From: Xenorhabdus kozodoii
GTDB taxonomy: Bacteria; Pseudomonadota; Gammaproteobacteria; Enterobacterales; Enterobacteriaceae
Assembly (NCBI RefSeq): GCF_002632875.1
Contig: NZ_NJCX01000003.1
Span: 124,001 to 188,000, forward strand
DNA: 64,000 bases
Reading direction: 5' to 3'
In this document: positions 1-10,187 of the stretch, piece by piece
Numbering within the stretch: the stretch's first letter is position 1
Layout of the letters: the number at the start of each line of letters is the position of its first letter
Notes under the pieces: model-generated
Seen by the model: the letters and a program-made list of their open reading frames with translations, nothing else
Told to the model about the DNA's origin: nothing
Databases searched by the model: none
Translations under genes and position numbers: made by a program

Positions 1-574
1 TGAAACGGGTATAGCTGCCGTGCTCATAGTGCACCGTGAGCAACACTTTTCCCGTGTCATCCGTGATGGTCGTCAGGTTCAGCGCATCGCCGTCCTTTCC
101 CGCCCAGTCCAGCGTCAGGCAATGGCCAAGGGGGGTAAACAGTTGGGTCGGCACCTTGAGGCGGTAGGCATTGTCCGGCCCGGTCAACACCTCCACCGTC
201 CCCGACTTGTGGATCACCCGGTAGACATTCCGGGCGACGTCCTTTTCAAACCGCACCGCGTCCTGCTTGTACTGTTTCAGGTAGACACGGTCTGTATACT
301 CCTCCACCTTATAGCGCTCGCCGGTTGAGAGGCTGAGCAGCCGTTGCTGGCTGTCATACTGGGTCAGCCCCAGGGAAAAGCCCCGGCCGAATCCCTGGTT
401 GTCGGTATTGAGCGGGGAGTACGCCAGCGCCAGCGTCTGGGCGGGTCCAAGGTGATGACTGCCGGTTAGCCGGGCCACCAGCAGGGTGTACGTAAACAGT
501 CCCGTCCGCGGGTCAACACTGCCCATGGCGGCACTCTGGAAATTGTGGGCGTGCGAGAAAAAGTCATTTTGCAT
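1..574 (-). CDS. RHS-family protein, N-terminal part (runs off the left edge)
   Basis: The reverse strand is open from an ATG at 574 to the window edge, giving 191 codons without a stop; AGAGG lies about 8 nt before the ATG. The protein begins MQNDFFSHAHNF, continues with GSVDPRTGLFTY and then LAYSPLNTDNQGFGRGFSLG. This is the N-terminal pattern I know from large RHS-repeat proteins of Xenorhabdus, Photorhabdus and Pseudomonas, which build a YD-repeat shell around a variable C-terminal toxin. The repeats and toxin tip lie outside the window, so the effector type is unknown. The DNA is clearly more G+C-rich than the neighbouring 367-aa gene, which suggests separate origins. It reads in the same direction as that gene, 163 nt downstream of it. 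Confidence 0.8.
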   Translation of the reverse strand, partial: MQNDFFSHAHNFQSAAMGSVDPRTGLFTYTLLVARLTGSHHLGPAQTLALAYSPLNTDNQGFGRGFSLGLTQYDSQQRLLSLSTGERYKVEEYTDRVYLKQYKQDAVRFEKDVARNVYRVIHKSGTVEVLTGPDNAYRLKVPTQLFTPLGHCLTLDWAGKDGDALNLTTITDDTGKVLLTVHYEHGSYTRF

Positions 575-736
575 TTGGGTGCCTCTCTTTTATTTATTTT
601 GATTTGATGAAAAAAATGATTTTTCTTATTTCAGAACCCGAAGATGCACAAAAACACACTGCGACACCTGACAAAAATATTAGATAGAACATAAGCGCCC
701 TCGTTTTTTCAACCGTCGCCATGTCAGACTCATTAT

Positions 737-1840
737 CTATAAATCTATAAGATGGACTTTTCCTTTTTCTACGTCGTTATCATTGCGTGGCTGTACCAAA
801 AATCTTCCTGCATTACCATATTGGTCATAAATATTAATAATAAATTTATCTAACCAAGTATCATGTAACAAGTCAGTAGAGTCCCTCCGAGCCCAAACCT
901 TCATTATGGTAAAACAAACGGCTTCAGATCCTTCTTGTCTAATGTTGATATCTACATTAAAGGCTATAGGTACGTCCCACCATGTGGTATTACCTATGGA
1001 AACCTTCGTTTCTTCCCCCAATTCCCAAATAAAGTGGAGATAATAATAAGACGAATGGCTACCTAATATTATGCTGCTCGTCTCATGATAACGCTGATGC
1101 ATACTATTAAAAGGTATGTTGTCACCAGTGAGAGGATGATCGCCATCATTACTATGCCAATCTAATGACATGATATGTCTATTATATTTATCATCTCTCG
1201 GCAACTTTATATAGGTATTAATCTGGAGCCAGTTTCTAAACGGAGGCTGTCCAGAATTCACATCAGGGCCAGCATCAGGATGTACATAAATTACCGCATC
1301 TAGATCAGAAACCTTATAATGTGTCTCATTTATTGCCGTAATCTGGACAAATGCATTAAAATCAGAAGATACTCCGAAGGCTGATGTGTATTCTGTGCCA
1401 ATTTGCGTCTTAATCAATACGGCGATTTGTTTGGTCCCACCTGCTGTTGCGGGTGAGCAGTATACATAATAAGTTATCCTACTTAGCTTTGAATCATCAT
1501 ATTCCTCATGATTAATCAAAGATGAAGCTATTGGCGTTACAGTAAATTCATTAGGTTTATCGATATAAGACCAGGTAAAATCGTCTTCTTCGTTTCGATT
1601 CCAGTCCAGTTTTTCTTCGGTATCATAGTCAATAAGCCAGGAATGACTCAAAAGTGTATTCTCAGGAACTATAACATCATTACCATCATAATCAGCTCCT
1701 TGAATATAAATATCGATAGCTATCCTATGCTTTCCATTAGCAAAGATACTGGTCTCATTACTCACCTGGCGTAGTTTTATTTTCAACACAGATATATAAG
1801 CCCAGACTGGGGATTGTTCGTTTTCTTTAACCTTGTTCAT
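737..1840 (-). CDS. Unrecognised 367-aa protein upstream of the RHS gene
   Basis: I do not recognise this protein. The ATG at 1840 is preferred because AGGA sits 6-7 nt upstream; an in-frame GTG at 1864 would add eight residues but lacks a ribosome site. There is no signal peptide or membrane segment. The sequence is hydrophilic, rich in Asp, Asn, Tyr and Trp, with short alternating hydrophobic stretches suggesting a mostly beta protein, and has several WY/WH aromatic clusters. The gene is A+T-rich and codirectional with the RHS gene. That leaves open an operon in which it is a partner, chaperone or co-secreted product of the RHS protein, but nothing in the sequence proves it. It is flanked by repeats, consistent with an accessory locus. 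Confidence 0.7.
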   Translation of the reverse strand: MNKVKENEQSPVWAYISVLKIKLRQVSNETSIFANGKHRIAIDIYIQGADYDGNDVIVPENTLLSHSWLIDYDTEEKLDWNRNEEDDFTWSYIDKPNEFTVTPIASSLINHEEYDDSKLSRITYYVYCSPATAGGTKQIAVLIKTQIGTEYTSAFGVSSDFNAFVQITAINETHYKVSDLDAVIYVHPDAGPDVNSGQPPFRNWLQINTYIKLPRDDKYNRHIMSLDWHSNDGDHPLTGDNIPFNSMHQRYHETSSIILGSHSSYYYLHFIWELGEETKVSIGNTTWWDVPIAFNVDINIRQEGSEAVCFTIMKVWARRDSTDLLHDTWLDKFIINIYDQYGNAGRFLVQPRNDNDVEKGKVHLIDL

Positions 1841-2023
1841 ATGTTTTCCTATAATTGGTATCACATTATTTTCTGGCTAATCACCGAAATTGAAACAAAG
1901 AATTACAAGAAAAAAAAATAAAAATGTCTCGTTTCACATTATTGTTTGATTGGTCAATAGAGCCTATTGTATCAAACTTTAATTTGTTATCTTTATATGA
2001 TTACTACACACTGAAAAAACACG

Positions 2024-2150
2024 TATACCCTATGGATTTCAAGATGCAGCGCGGCGGCAAGGGAATGAACCCCCAGGAGCATAGATAACTATGTGACTGG
2101 GGTGAATGAGCGCAGCCAACAAAGCGGCAACTTGAAAGACGACGGGTATA
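2024..2150. repeat. ERIC element (127 bp)
   Basis: The core contains CCCCCAGGAGCATAGATAAC followed by ATGTGACTGGGGTGAATGAG and CGCAGCCAAC, which matches the central inverted repeat of the enterobacterial repetitive intergenic consensus (known core CCCCAGGAGC ... GTGACTGGGGTGAGCGAGCG). The element is bounded by TATACCC and GGGTATA and is 127 bp long, the canonical ERIC size. ERICs are non-coding and are thought to be moved or copied in trans; transcribed copies can fold into a long hairpin. This one lies upstream of the RHS-associated gene. Confidence 0.88.
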
Positions 2151-2183
2151 AACATAATTATATTTTCCCAACAGCTCCCATTA

Positions 2184-2288
2184 TATACCAATCCAATTTC
2201 AAGTTGCCGCTTGCAAACCCATTTGAGTGTTGATACCTCCCCGCTGCGCGGGGAGGTATCAGACGCATCTTGAAAGGCGACGGGTATA
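2184..2288. repeat. 105-bp palindromic repeat, copy 1
   Basis: The repeat starts TATACCAATCCAATTTCAAG and ends CTTGAAAGGCGACGGGTATA, so the ends are imperfect inverted repeats. At 2232-2260 there is a perfect 13-bp stem with a 3-nt TGC loop (GATACCTCCCCGC / GCGGGGAGGTATC). Copies at 23628 and 25803 have exactly the same length and layout but different distal stem bases. It looks like a non-autonomous miniature element; no transposase is in the window. Confidence 0.85.
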
Positions 2289-2675
2289 AGCGGATGGCTG
2301 AATATGAGAAACCTTGGCCTTTACAATATAAAGATAGCCAAAACTTTTAAATTTACTAGTGACAGATGAGAATATTTCTCTTACCCACCTGACTTAGGTA
2401 TGTATGATTTACCTGCAAATGCGCAATGTTATAAATATATTTTATCTTAATTATTAGATGCAAATAAAAACCATAAATTTATTTAAATAAAAACAAATTA
2501 CCCATTGAATTGTTTTACTCCCTATATTTTTAATTCAATAAAAAACAAGGTTGTTTCTATGAAGGTTTTTATAACAACATAAGAAATGATATTTAATATA
2601 AATTAGGCGTAATATGAATCATCCATAACCCATAATAAAACCGCATGTATTTTATCTATCGATATTCGATAAATT

Positions 2676-3647
2676 TCAAGGTTCCTTAATGAAATATCGC
2701 AGTAAACATCCTTCTACCGCAGAAGAGATAACTTTAGCGATCTCAGCAGAGGTTTTTAATGCCCTGATTCGCATAAATAATTCATCCGCTTCATGATATT
2801 CTTTACGCAAATATCCCAGCCATTGTTTGATACGGGCAACGTGGTAAAAACCCGTATCACCCTGCTTTTCCAGATAAGTATATTTTTGCAGTAATTTAAG
2901 TACATCATTCCATGGCATCTTTGGTTCGTTATATTTAATGACACGGCTCAAGTTTGGTATATGCAGTGCGCCACGACCTATCATCACGGCGTCACAGCCT
3001 GTCGCCTTAATACACGCCTGAGCGCTGTGCCAATCCCAGATTTCGCCGTTGGCAATAACGGGAATGGCCAGGCGACGCCGAATTTCGCCTATTGCCTGCC
3101 AGTTGATGCACTCTGCTCTATAGCCCTCTTCTTTGGTTCGCCCATGCACAACCAGTTCAGTTGCTCCCGCTTGCTGGACAGCATCCGCAATCTCAAATTG
3201 ATGTGAAGCAGAATCCCATCCCAAACGAACTTTTACCGTTACCGGAAAATGGGCGGGAACGGCTTCACGCATGGCTTTCGCGCCCTGATAAATGAGTTCG
3301 GGATCTTTCAATAAGCTAGCACCGCCGCCACTGCCATTGACCGCCTTTGACGGACAGCCACAGTTTAAATCGACACCCCATGATCCCAGCTCAACCGCCC
3401 TAACTGCATTTTCTGCCAACCACTCTGGATATTGCCCAAGAAGCTGTACCCTGACTGGCGTTCCCGATGGTGTACGCCCCTGGTGATACAGTTCAGGGCA
3501 CAACCGGTAAAAAGATTTTACCGGCAGTAAGCTGTCAACCACACGCAGGAATTCTGTGATGCACAGGTCATAGTCATTGACTTCACTCAATAATTCCCTA
3601 ACCAGAGGATCCAAAACCCCTTCCATTGGAGCCAGCAAGACGCGCAT
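2676..3647 (-). CDS. dusC: tRNA-dihydrouridine(16) synthase DusC
   Basis: This FMN enzyme reduces uridine 16 in the D-loop of tRNAs with NADPH. The N-terminus [20 protein letters not shown] is the Dus TIM-barrel start. The catalytic cysteine is C98 within [15 protein letters not shown], and the FMN phosphate site is represented by [10 protein letters not shown] and later IANGEIWDW and MIGRGAL. At 323 aa it is slightly longer than E. coli DusC (about 315 aa). The start at 3647 lies 3 nt after the rhlE stop, so the gene is probably cotranscribed with rhlE, a grouping not seen in E. coli. DusC is preferred over DusA or DusB because of the PMEGVLD start and the length; confidence in the exact paralogue is good but not absolute. 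Confidence 0.92.
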   Translation of the reverse strand: MRVLLAPMEGVLDPLVRELLSEVNDYDLCITEFLRVVDSLLPVKSFYRLCPELYHQGRTPSGTPVRVQLLGQYPEWLAENAVRAVELGSWGVDLNCGCPSKAVNGSGGGASLLKDPELIYQGAKAMREAVPAHFPVTVKVRLGWDSASHQFEIADAVQQAGATELVVHGRTKEEGYRAECINWQAIGEIRRRLAIPVIANGEIWDWHSAQACIKATGCDAVMIGRGALHIPNLSRVIKYNEPKMPWNDVLKLLQKYTYLEKQGDTGFYHVARIKQWLGYLRKEYHEADELFMRIRALKTSAEIAKVISSAVEGCLLRYFIKEP

Positions 3648-3650
3648 GAA

Positions 3651-5051
3651 TTACCTTCCTGCTACCGAAGTACGTGGGGGTTTGGCTGCACGATTTCGTT
3701 TGAAATGACCTTGGTCTTGTTTGCCATTTTTGTAAGGACTATTACTGCGAGAACTATTATCACGAGAGCTATTATCACGAGAACTGTTACCGCGAGAGCT
3801 ATTATCACGAGAGCTATTATCACGAGAACTGTTACCGCGAGAGTTATTACCACGAGGGCTATTACCACGAGAGCTATTGCGCCCATTTTGGATAGGCTCG
3901 GCCCGAATAGAAGGATCCGGTTCATAGCCTGAAATGGCAATACGTGGAATTTCACGCTTCAACAGGCGTTCAATATCTTTCAGGAGGCTGTGTTCATCGA
4001 CACACACGAGCGAAATCGCCTGCCCAGTGGCTTCTGCACGTCCGGTGCGGCCAATACGATGCACATAATCTTCGGCAACGTTTGGCAATTCATAGTTGAC
4101 GACGTAGGGCAATTGGTCGATATCCAACCCACGGGCAGCGATATCCGTTGCCACCAACGCGCGGATTTTTCCTGTCTTGAAATCAGACAACGCACGGGTT
4201 CTTGCTCCCTGACTCTTGTTACCGTGGATCGCAGCCGCCGTCACACCATCTTGATTCAATTGTTCCGCCAGCCGATTTGCCCCATGTTTGGTACGAGTAA
4301 AGACCAGTACTTGTTGCCAGTTCTGGTTGCCAATCATGTAAGAGAGCAATTCTCCCTTGCGTTTTTTGTCTACGAAATGGATTGATTGTTCAATCTGTTC
4401 AGAGGCCGAATTACGCCGTGCAACTTCGACACTGACGGGATCTTTCAGTAATTTATTGGCGAGCCCCTTGATCTCATCAGAGAAAGTGGCAGAAAAGAGT
4501 AAGTTTTGGCGTTTTGCGGGCAGCTTACTCAACACACGACGAATATCGTGAATAAAGCCCATGTCCAACATGCGATCTGCCTCATCCAAAATCAGTATTT
4601 CAACATGAGAAAGATCAACGGCATTTTGATGTTCTAAATCCAGCAAGCGGCCTGGTGTTGCGACCAGAATATCCACGCCACCGCGCAATTTCATCATCTG
4701 CGGATTAATACTGACCCCGCCGAACACAACAAACGAACGTAATTTAAGATACTTGCTGTAGTCACGTACACTTTCCCCCACCTGAGCCGCCAGTTCTCTG
4801 GTTGGGGTTAAAATCAATGCCCTGACCGGACGACGACCTTTTGCCTGAGCCGGGGATTCGCTCAAGAGTTGCAAAATAGGCAAAGTAAACCCTGCTGTTT
4901 TTCCTGTGCCTGTTTGGGCACTGGCCAGTAGATCTTTGCCGGATAACACAACAGGAATAGCCTGTTGCTGAATAGAGGTAGGTTCTACGTAGCCTTGTTC
5001 TTCAATAGCACGCAAAATATCAGCTTTTAAGCCGAGTGACTGAAAATTCAT
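3651..5051 (-). CDS. rhlE: ATP-dependent RNA helicase RhlE
   Basis: A DEAD-box helicase that unwinds short RNA duplexes and assists ribosome assembly and RNA decay. Helicase motifs occur in order: Q motif near 20-30, AQTGTGKT at 45-52 (Walker A), PTRELA at 83-88, DEAD at 156-159, SAT at 187-189, then ARGLDI and HRIGRTGR in the second RecA domain. The tail after about residue 390 is low-complexity, built from Ser-Arg-Asn/Asp pentapeptides and ending in a basic patch, likely an RNA-binding disordered tail. Synteny with divergent cecR matches E. coli. The start at 5051 begins MNFQSLGL, as expected for the family. The tail DNA is a 15-bp tandem array (separate entry), so its length may vary between strains. 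Confidence 0.95.
   Translation of the reverse strand: MNFQSLGLKADILRAIEEQGYVEPTSIQQQAIPVVLSGKDLLASAQTGTGKTAGFTLPILQLLSESPAQAKGRRPVRALILTPTRELAAQVGESVRDYSKYLKLRSFVVFGGVSINPQMMKLRGGVDILVATPGRLLDLEHQNAVDLSHVEILILDEADRMLDMGFIHDIRRVLSKLPAKRQNLLFSATFSDEIKGLANKLLKDPVSVEVARRNSASEQIEQSIHFVDKKRKGELLSYMIGNQNWQQVLVFTRTKHGANRLAEQLNQDGVTAAAIHGNKSQGARTRALSDFKTGKIRALVATDIAARGLDIDQLPYVVNYELPNVAEDYVHRIGRTGRAEATGQAISLVCVDEHSLLKDIERLLKREIPRIAISGYEPDPSIRAEPIQNGRNSSRGNSPRGNNSRGNSSRDNSSRDNSSRGNSSRDNSSRDNSSRSNSPYKNGKQDQGHFKRNRAAKPPRTSVAGR
3736..3880. repeat. rhlE: 15-bp tandem repeat in the rhlE tail
   Basis: About nine and a half units of a 15-bp motif close to ATTATCACGAGAGCT encode the pentapeptide SSRDN or SSRGN on the reverse strand. 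A 45-bp higher-order unit (two DN units and one GN unit) is visible twice. Unit length is a multiple of three, so gain or loss of units keeps the reading frame. Sequence and period are read directly. Confidence 0.9.
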
Positions 5052-5422
5052 AAATAAGAAATACTCCAGACTTCACCATTCCTGATATCAACTCAGGGGC
5101 AGTTTTATGGGAAGAAAATAGACGCGATAAAACGCAAAGAAATTACACAAACTGCAATGCACCGTATATAAGCTAGGGGGGATTATAACAGATATGTCTT
5201 CCCACGCGGATCTAAAGAGAGCAATAAGTTACGCTAAAATTGACTAAATCTGTTCAGCTAAGGGAAGATAGCCAAAATTGGAAGATTATTTTTTATGCCC
5301 GTCTATTAAAAAGACAATTTGTGTCAACTTTACATCGGGTTGCTTTAGTTTTAGAGTTAATCATACGATTGATATATTTTCCGGCACTCCCGAAAACGCT
5401 TTGTAACAGGAAATATTTTGAC
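5052..5422. other. Divergent rhlE/cecR promoter region
   Basis: 371 bp separate the two start codons. It must contain the rhlE and cecR promoters and, by analogy with E. coli where CecR represses this region, a CecR operator. I cannot point to an operator with confidence. The longer open frame beginning at 5240 has no family support before the TetR start. Confidence 0.5.
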
Positions 5423-6115
5423 ATGGCAGCGAAGAAAGCCCAGACATTACGCGGCGAACAAGCCAAACAGCAACTTCTGGCAGCAGCAATAGAAATTTTT
5501 GGTAAATCCGGTCTGGATGGTGCGACTACCCGCAATATTGCCCAACACGCCCAGCAAAATATCGCCGCCATCTCATACTATTTCGGTTCCAAGGAAGGAC
5601 TATATCTCGCCGTCGTACAGCATATTGCCGATAAGCTAAAAGCGGAGTTTTCTCCTCTCATTGAAGCCATTGATCGTTTTTTTGATAAGTCACCCAAACC
5701 CTATCCAAAAGATCAAATATTGGCATTTATTCATCAGGGAATGGTCAGCTATAACCGCCTGATTTTTGAGAAAAGCAGTATTAATATAAGCCGGATCATG
5801 TCCCATGAACAGTTGACGCCAACAGAGGCTTACAGTGTCATGCATGAACAGGGACTCGCCCCCATTTATTCCCGGTTGAACAAACTTATCGCCAATTATA
5901 TTGGCGCCGATGAACGCCAAATCTCAACCCAGATCCATACCCATGCTTTATTAGGTGAGATCCTTTCTTTCCGCCTGGCCAGGGAGGCCTTATTGCGCCA
6001 AACTGGCTGGGATAATATTGGCACTAAAGAATACGAATTAATCAATCAAGTGTTATCTCAGCACATCAATTTACTGCTGGATGGGTTAAGAGAAAAAGCA
6101 TTTCAAAAGCATTAA
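5423..6115 (+). CDS. cecR: TetR-family regulator CecR
   Basis: A 230-aa TetR regulator; the E. coli orthologue (formerly YbiH) controls rhlE and the ybhGFSR exporter and affects sensitivity to cephalosporins and chloramphenicol. The start at 5423 (MAAKKAQTLRGEQAKQQL) is chosen because the helix-turn-helix aligns directly after it and AGGAAA stands upstream; the open frame extends 61 codons further upstream with no family resemblance. The HTH lies around 15-60 with TTRNIAQHAQQNIAAISYYF, and the C-terminal ligand domain includes HTHALLGEILSFRLAREALL, strongly conserved in CecR. It is the first gene of the run with ybhG, 149 nt before that gene. Confidence 0.93.
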   Translation: MAAKKAQTLRGEQAKQQLLAAAIEIFGKSGLDGATTRNIAQHAQQNIAAISYYFGSKEGLYLAVVQHIADKLKAEFSPLIEAIDRFFDKSPKPYPKDQILAFIHQGMVSYNRLIFEKSSINISRIMSHEQLTPTEAYSVMHEQGLAPIYSRLNKLIANYIGADERQISTQIHTHALLGEILSFRLAREALLRQTGWDNIGTKEYELINQVLSQHINLLLDGLREKAFQKH

Positions 6116-6173
6116 TTTTATAAAATTCAGTAAGATATATCATTCACAAATAGTGCACAGGCTTTAAAATGTC

Positions 6174-6239
6174 TATACCCAATAGCGCTTAAGCAATGGC
6201 ATAACCCATGAAGCCACGACTTGAAAGATAGAGGGTATA
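6174..6239. repeat. Degenerate TATACCC-ended repeat (66 bp)
   Basis: The stretch between cecR and ybhG begins TATACCCAATAG and ends CTTGAAAGATAGAGGGTATA, sharing the inverted ends and the CTTGAAAG motif with the 105-bp repeats and the ERIC element. The central hairpin is missing, so it looks like a decayed or minimal copy. Confidence 0.6.
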
Positions 6240-6264
6240 AGTTGAAAAAGGCATAAGGGATAGT

Positions 6265-7281
6265 ATGAACAGTAAAAAGTTTGCTCTTGCCCTATTGGCG
6301 CTCATTGTTGTTATCGGTGCTATTGTGGGTATCTACTATTATCAGGAACAAAATAGCCGGGAACTCACCCTGTATGGCAATGTCGATGTTCGGACTGTCA
6401 ACCTGAGTTTTCGGGTTGCAGGTAAACTGGCTGATTTGCAAGTCGATGAAGGTGATCCCATCACTGTGAACCAGATGCTGGGTCGCCTTGATGATGCTCC
6501 CTTTATTAATGCCTTGGATCAAGCTAAAGCGGCTCGTGATGTCGCCAAGGCAAATCTGGCTAAAACCGAAGCAGGCTATCGCAGCGAAGAAATTGCCCAA
6601 GTACGTGCTGAGGTGAAGCAAAAAGAGTCAGCATTCCATTTCGCTGATAGTTTCCTGAAACGCCAGCAAGGTTTGTGGCAAAGCAAAACAATCTCAGACA
6701 ATGATCTGGAAAATGCCAGAACCGGACGCAATCAGGCACTGGCGGCTTACCAGGCGGCAAAAGATAAATTGCGTCAGTTCGAAACGGGTTATCGTATAGA
6801 AGAAATTGCGGCGGCAAAAGCCCAACTTACCCAGGCAGAAGCCGCCGTTGCACAGGCTGAACTTAATCTCAAAGATACGCACCTCACCTCGCCATCGGCC
6901 GGGATGATCCTGACCAGAGCCATCGAGCCAGGCACCATGTTGGCGGCAGGCAATACTGTTTTTACCCTTTCACTGACTCATCCTGTTTGGATCAGGGCAT
7001 ACATTGATGAACCCAATCTCAATCAGGCTATCGCGGGGCGGGAAGTCCTGATTTATACCGATGGGCGGAAAAATCAGCCTTATCATGGAAAAATCGGTTT
7101 TGTTTCTCCAACCGCTGAATTTACACCCAAAAATGTCGAGACACCTGATTTAAGAACCGATTTGGTTTATCGCCTGCGCATTATTGTCCTTGATCCCGAT
7201 GAGAGCCTGAAACAAGGCATGCCGGTCACCCTGCGTTTTGCCGATTCAACTAAAGCAAGTTTTACTGAAACCAATAAGTAA
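6265..7281 (+). CDS. ybhG: HlyD-family periplasmic adaptor YbhG
   Basis: Membrane fusion protein that links the YbhFSR inner-membrane ABC transporter to an outer-membrane channel. A single N-terminal membrane anchor spans about residues 8-27. After it come a lipoyl-like beta segment ([20 protein letters not shown]), a long alanine- and glutamine-rich coiled-coil hairpin at about 90-210 with two internally repeated [18 protein letters not shown] segments, and a beta-barrel domain containing [20 protein letters not shown], highly conserved in YbhG. The 338-aa length is near the E. coli 332. It is followed 9 nt later by ybhF and is part of the cecR-ybhGFSR operon. Confidence 0.94.
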   Translation: MNSKKFALALLALIVVIGAIVGIYYYQEQNSRELTLYGNVDVRTVNLSFRVAGKLADLQVDEGDPITVNQMLGRLDDAPFINALDQAKAARDVAKANLAKTEAGYRSEEIAQVRAEVKQKESAFHFADSFLKRQQGLWQSKTISDNDLENARTGRNQALAAYQAAKDKLRQFETGYRIEEIAAAKAQLTQAEAAVAQAELNLKDTHLTSPSAGMILTRAIEPGTMLAAGNTVFTLSLTHPVWIRAYIDEPNLNQAIAGREVLIYTDGRKNQPYHGKIGFVSPTAEFTPKNVETPDLRTDLVYRLRIIVLDPDESLKQGMPVTLRFADSTKASFTETNK

Positions 7282-7290
7282 GGCGATAAC

Positions 7291-9027
7291 ATGACCAGTT
7301 CAGCTTATACGATAAAACTGAACGGCGTGGAGAAAACGTTTCCAGGATTGGACGTTCCTGCTGTATCTCATTTACAAGCAGAAATTCAGGGCGGATCAGT
7401 CACAGGTCTTGTCGGTCCAGATGGTGCTGGAAAAACCACGCTGATAAGAATGTTGGCCGGATTATTGAAACCGGATAGCGGCAACCTTGAAATAATGGGG
7501 CTTGATCCTATCAAGGACAGTGTCCAGGTACGTTCTGAACTCGGTTATATGCCACAAAAATTTGGCTTGTATGAAGATTTAACCGTCATGGAAAATCTCA
7601 CTTTATATGCCGATCTCCGTGGTGTACTTGGCAAGGAGCGCGAAACAACATTCCAGAAGTTACTGGCCTTTACGGACTTAACCCGTTTTACCGGACGGTT
7701 AGCGGGAAAATTGTCCGGTGGTATGAAGCAAAAACTGGGGCTTGCTTGTACGTTATTGGGTAGCCCGAAGGTTTTACTGCTGGATGAGCCGGGTGTCGGT
7801 GTTGATCCCATCGCCCGCCGTGAGTTATGGCGAATGGTTCATGAGCTTGCTTCCGACGGTATGCTAATCCTGTGGAGTACCTCTTATCTGGATGAAGCTG
7901 AGCTATGCCGTGATGTTTTACTGATGAATCGAGGTGAGTTGCTCTATCGCGGCCAACCCCAAGATTTAACCCGCAATATTGCCGGCCGCTCTTTTTTACT
8001 TGATGTTAAACAGGCGGCTCGTCGCCAAATTCTGCAACATGCCCTCACCTTGCCCCAAGTGACTGATGGCGTGATCCAGGGGAAATATGTTCGCCTGATC
8101 TTAAAAGCAGGGGCGGACAAAAACGCATTAATCCAACAAATCGGGTTAAATGAAGCCAATCTCTTTGATGCCGAACCCCGTTTCGAAGATGCCTTTATCG
8201 ATTTATTGGGTGGCGGCCCATCCCATCGTTCCGAATTAGCGGAGATAATGCCTCAAATTCCGCCAAACCCAACAGAAACGGTGATAGCAGCCCGTAGCCT
8301 GACGAAAAAATTTGGCGATTTCGCGGCCACTGATCACGTCGATTTTCAGGTGAAACGGGGGGAAATATTTGGTCTATTGGGACCCAATGGTGCCGGTAAA
8401 TCGACGACCTTCAAAATGATGTGTGGTTTAATTATCCCAACTTCAGGCAAGGCGCTGGTTCTGGATATGGATTTGAAAACCCGTTCAGGCAAGGCACGCC
8501 AACGTCTTGGCTATATGGCACAAAAGTTCTCGCTTTATGGCAATCTGACGGTTGAACAAAATCTTAAGTTTTTTTCCGGTGTTTATGGCCTGAAAGGTCG
8601 CCATCAACAGGAAAAGATGTCCGACATGATCCGTGCTTTCAATCTTGGGCCTATTTTACAGCAAAAAACGGATAGCCTTCCGCTCGGATTTAAGCAACGG
8701 CTGGCCCTTTCCTGCGCCCTGATGCACGAACCTGATATTCTGTTTTTGGATGAACCCACGTCGGGTGTTGATCCGCTAACCCGCCGCGAATTTTGGCTAC
8801 ATATTAATGGGATGGTGGATAAAGGGGTCACCGTGATGGTCACAACCCACTTTATGGATGAAGCGGAATATTGTGATCGTATCGGGCTGGTATTTCGCGG
8901 CAAATTGATTGCGGCCGGAACACCTGATGAACTGAAAAAATTAGTTGCCACGGATGAACGTCCTAACCCTTCCATGGAAGACGCCTTTATCGATCTCGTG
9001 TTGAACTACGATAAGGAGCCACAATGA
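7291..9027 (+). CDS. ybhF: Fused ABC transporter ATP-binding protein YbhF
   Basis: Two ABC ATPase domains in one chain power the YbhSR half-transporters. Domain 1 has Walker A GPDGAGKT at 42-49, where Asp replaces the usual Asn, LSGGMKQKL as signature and [12 protein letters not shown] as Walker B. Domain 2 starts near 330 with GPNGAGKS near 365; its signature is LPLGFKQRL, a degenerate form, then [12 protein letters not shown]. Length 578 aa equals the E. coli protein. The stop overlaps the ybhS start (ATGA), indicating translational coupling. In E. coli the system exports drugs such as tetracycline analogues and also Na+/Li+; that substrate range is from the family, not from this sequence. 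Confidence 0.95.
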   Translation: MTSSAYTIKLNGVEKTFPGLDVPAVSHLQAEIQGGSVTGLVGPDGAGKTTLIRMLAGLLKPDSGNLEIMGLDPIKDSVQVRSELGYMPQKFGLYEDLTVMENLTLYADLRGVLGKERETTFQKLLAFTDLTRFTGRLAGKLSGGMKQKLGLACTLLGSPKVLLLDEPGVGVDPIARRELWRMVHELASDGMLILWSTSYLDEAELCRDVLLMNRGELLYRGQPQDLTRNIAGRSFLLDVKQAARRQILQHALTLPQVTDGVIQGKYVRLILKAGADKNALIQQIGLNEANLFDAEPRFEDAFIDLLGGGPSHRSELAEIMPQIPPNPTETVIAARSLTKKFGDFAATDHVDFQVKRGEIFGLLGPNGAGKSTTFKMMCGLIIPTSGKALVLDMDLKTRSGKARQRLGYMAQKFSLYGNLTVEQNLKFFSGVYGLKGRHQQEKMSDMIRAFNLGPILQQKTDSLPLGFKQRLALSCALMHEPDILFLDEPTSGVDPLTRREFWLHINGMVDKGVTVMVTTHFMDEAEYCDRIGLVFRGKLIAAGTPDELKKLVATDERPNPSMEDAFIDLVLNYDKEPQ

Positions 9028-10175
9028 GCCATTCCCTCTCCCAGAAGGCGGTCAGTTTCTCATGGCGTCGATTGAAAGCACTCTGTATCAAAGAGACTAA
9101 GCAGATTATCCGTGATCCGAGCAGCGCTTTAATTGCGGTGGTTATTCCTTTGATGTTGCTCTTTATTTTTGGTTACGGGATTAACCTGGATTCCAGCAAA
9201 CTTCGCCTCGGTATTTTAATGGAGCAGCAAAGCGAAGACGCCCGTGAATTGGTGCATGTATTTACGGGATCGCCCTATATTGATGCCACCATTAGCGACA
9301 ACCGCCAGCTCTTAATCAAAAAAATGCAGGAAAACCAAATCCGCGGCATTATCGTTATTCCGGTCAATTTTAATGCCCAGCTTGCCCGCCCGGATAGCCA
9401 TGCCCCGATTCAGGTTATTACCGATGGCAGTGAACCCAACACCGCTAATTTTGTTCAGGGCTATACCAAAGGTATCTGGCAAACCTGGTTACAGCAGCGA
9501 GGGCAAGATCGGGGGGTTTCAACGATCCCCCTGATTGACACCCAAATCCGCTACTGGTTTAATCCCGCCGCCATTAGCCGGCATTTTCTTATTCCCGGTG
9601 CGGTTTCCATTATCATGACCGTAGTCGGCGCAATCCTGACCTCACTCGTGGTTGCCCGTGAGTGGGAACGCGGCACGATGGAAGCACTGCTTTCAACTCA
9701 GGTGACCCGCACCGAACTACTGCTTGCCAAATTATTGCCCTATCAAATGCTGGGTTCTTTTGTCATGGTACTTTGCATGCTATTCACCGTTTTTGTGCTG
9801 GGTGTTCCCTATCGCGGCTCACTCTGGCTATTGGCGTTGGTTTCCAGCCTTTACCTCGCGACCGCTTTAGGTATGGGGTTATTGATTTCTACCCTGACCC
9901 GTAATCAGTTCAATGCAGCCATGATTTCTCTCAACGCGGCTTTTTTGCCGGCCATTATGTTGTCTGGTTTTGTGTTTGAGATAGACAGTATGCCTGTGCC
10001 GATCCAGGCTGCGACTTATGTCATCCCCGCGCGTTACTTTGTCAGCAGCCTACAGACACTCTTTCTGGCCGGCAACATTGGCGCTGTGTTGATGACGAAC
10101 CTGCTTTTGCTGATTGCCAGTTCTATCGTCTTTATCGGCCTGACTGCGTGGAAAACTCGCCGGCATCTGGATTAA
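9024..10175 (+). CDS. ybhS: ABC-2 type permease YbhS
   Basis: Inner-membrane permease, one half of the YbhSR heterodimer. It has an N-terminal membrane helix (about 38-56), a large periplasmic loop of roughly 130 residues and five C-terminal helices, the standard ABC-2 layout. The cytoplasmic motif [15 protein letters not shown] precedes the second helix, and [10 protein letters not shown] is the conserved segment between late helices. Its start overlaps the ybhF stop by 4 nt, and ybhR follows after 12 nt. Length 383 aa compared with 377 in E. coli. Confidence 0.94.
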   Translation: MSHSLSQKAVSFSWRRLKALCIKETKQIIRDPSSALIAVVIPLMLLFIFGYGINLDSSKLRLGILMEQQSEDARELVHVFTGSPYIDATISDNRQLLIKKMQENQIRGIIVIPVNFNAQLARPDSHAPIQVITDGSEPNTANFVQGYTKGIWQTWLQQRGQDRGVSTIPLIDTQIRYWFNPAAISRHFLIPGAVSIIMTVVGAILTSLVVAREWERGTMEALLSTQVTRTELLLAKLLPYQMLGSFVMVLCMLFTVFVLGVPYRGSLWLLALVSSLYLATALGMGLLISTLTRNQFNAAMISLNAAFLPAIMLSGFVFEIDSMPVPIQAATYVIPARYFVSSLQTLFLAGNIGAVLMTNLLLLIASSIVFIGLTAWKTRRHLD

Positions 10176-10187
10176 AAAGGAAAGCGC

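Larger units (their letters stand above)
1841..2675. other. 835-bp non-coding stretch with two repeat elements
   Basis: No credible gene is present between the 367-aa gene and dusC. The left third holds an ERIC element and the middle a 105-bp TATACC-ended palindromic repeat, both listed separately. The remaining 2289-2675 is very A+T-rich with no recognisable gene, terminator or operator. Confidence 0.6.

Noticed and set aside
1-574. TccC-type Tc toxin component
   Set aside because: The N-terminus (GSVDPRTGLF, YSPLNTDNQGFG) fits orphan RHS proteins rather than TccC, and no TcA or TcB gene is nearby.
3662-3955. Open frames opposite the rhlE tail with repeated VIALVV or IITRAI peptides
   Set aside because: Shadow translations of the 15-bp tandem repeat; the rhlE frame has family support.
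5240-5422. N-terminal extension of CecR
   Set aside because: The extra 61 residues have no TetR similarity, while ATG 5423 has a ribosome site and aligns with the family.
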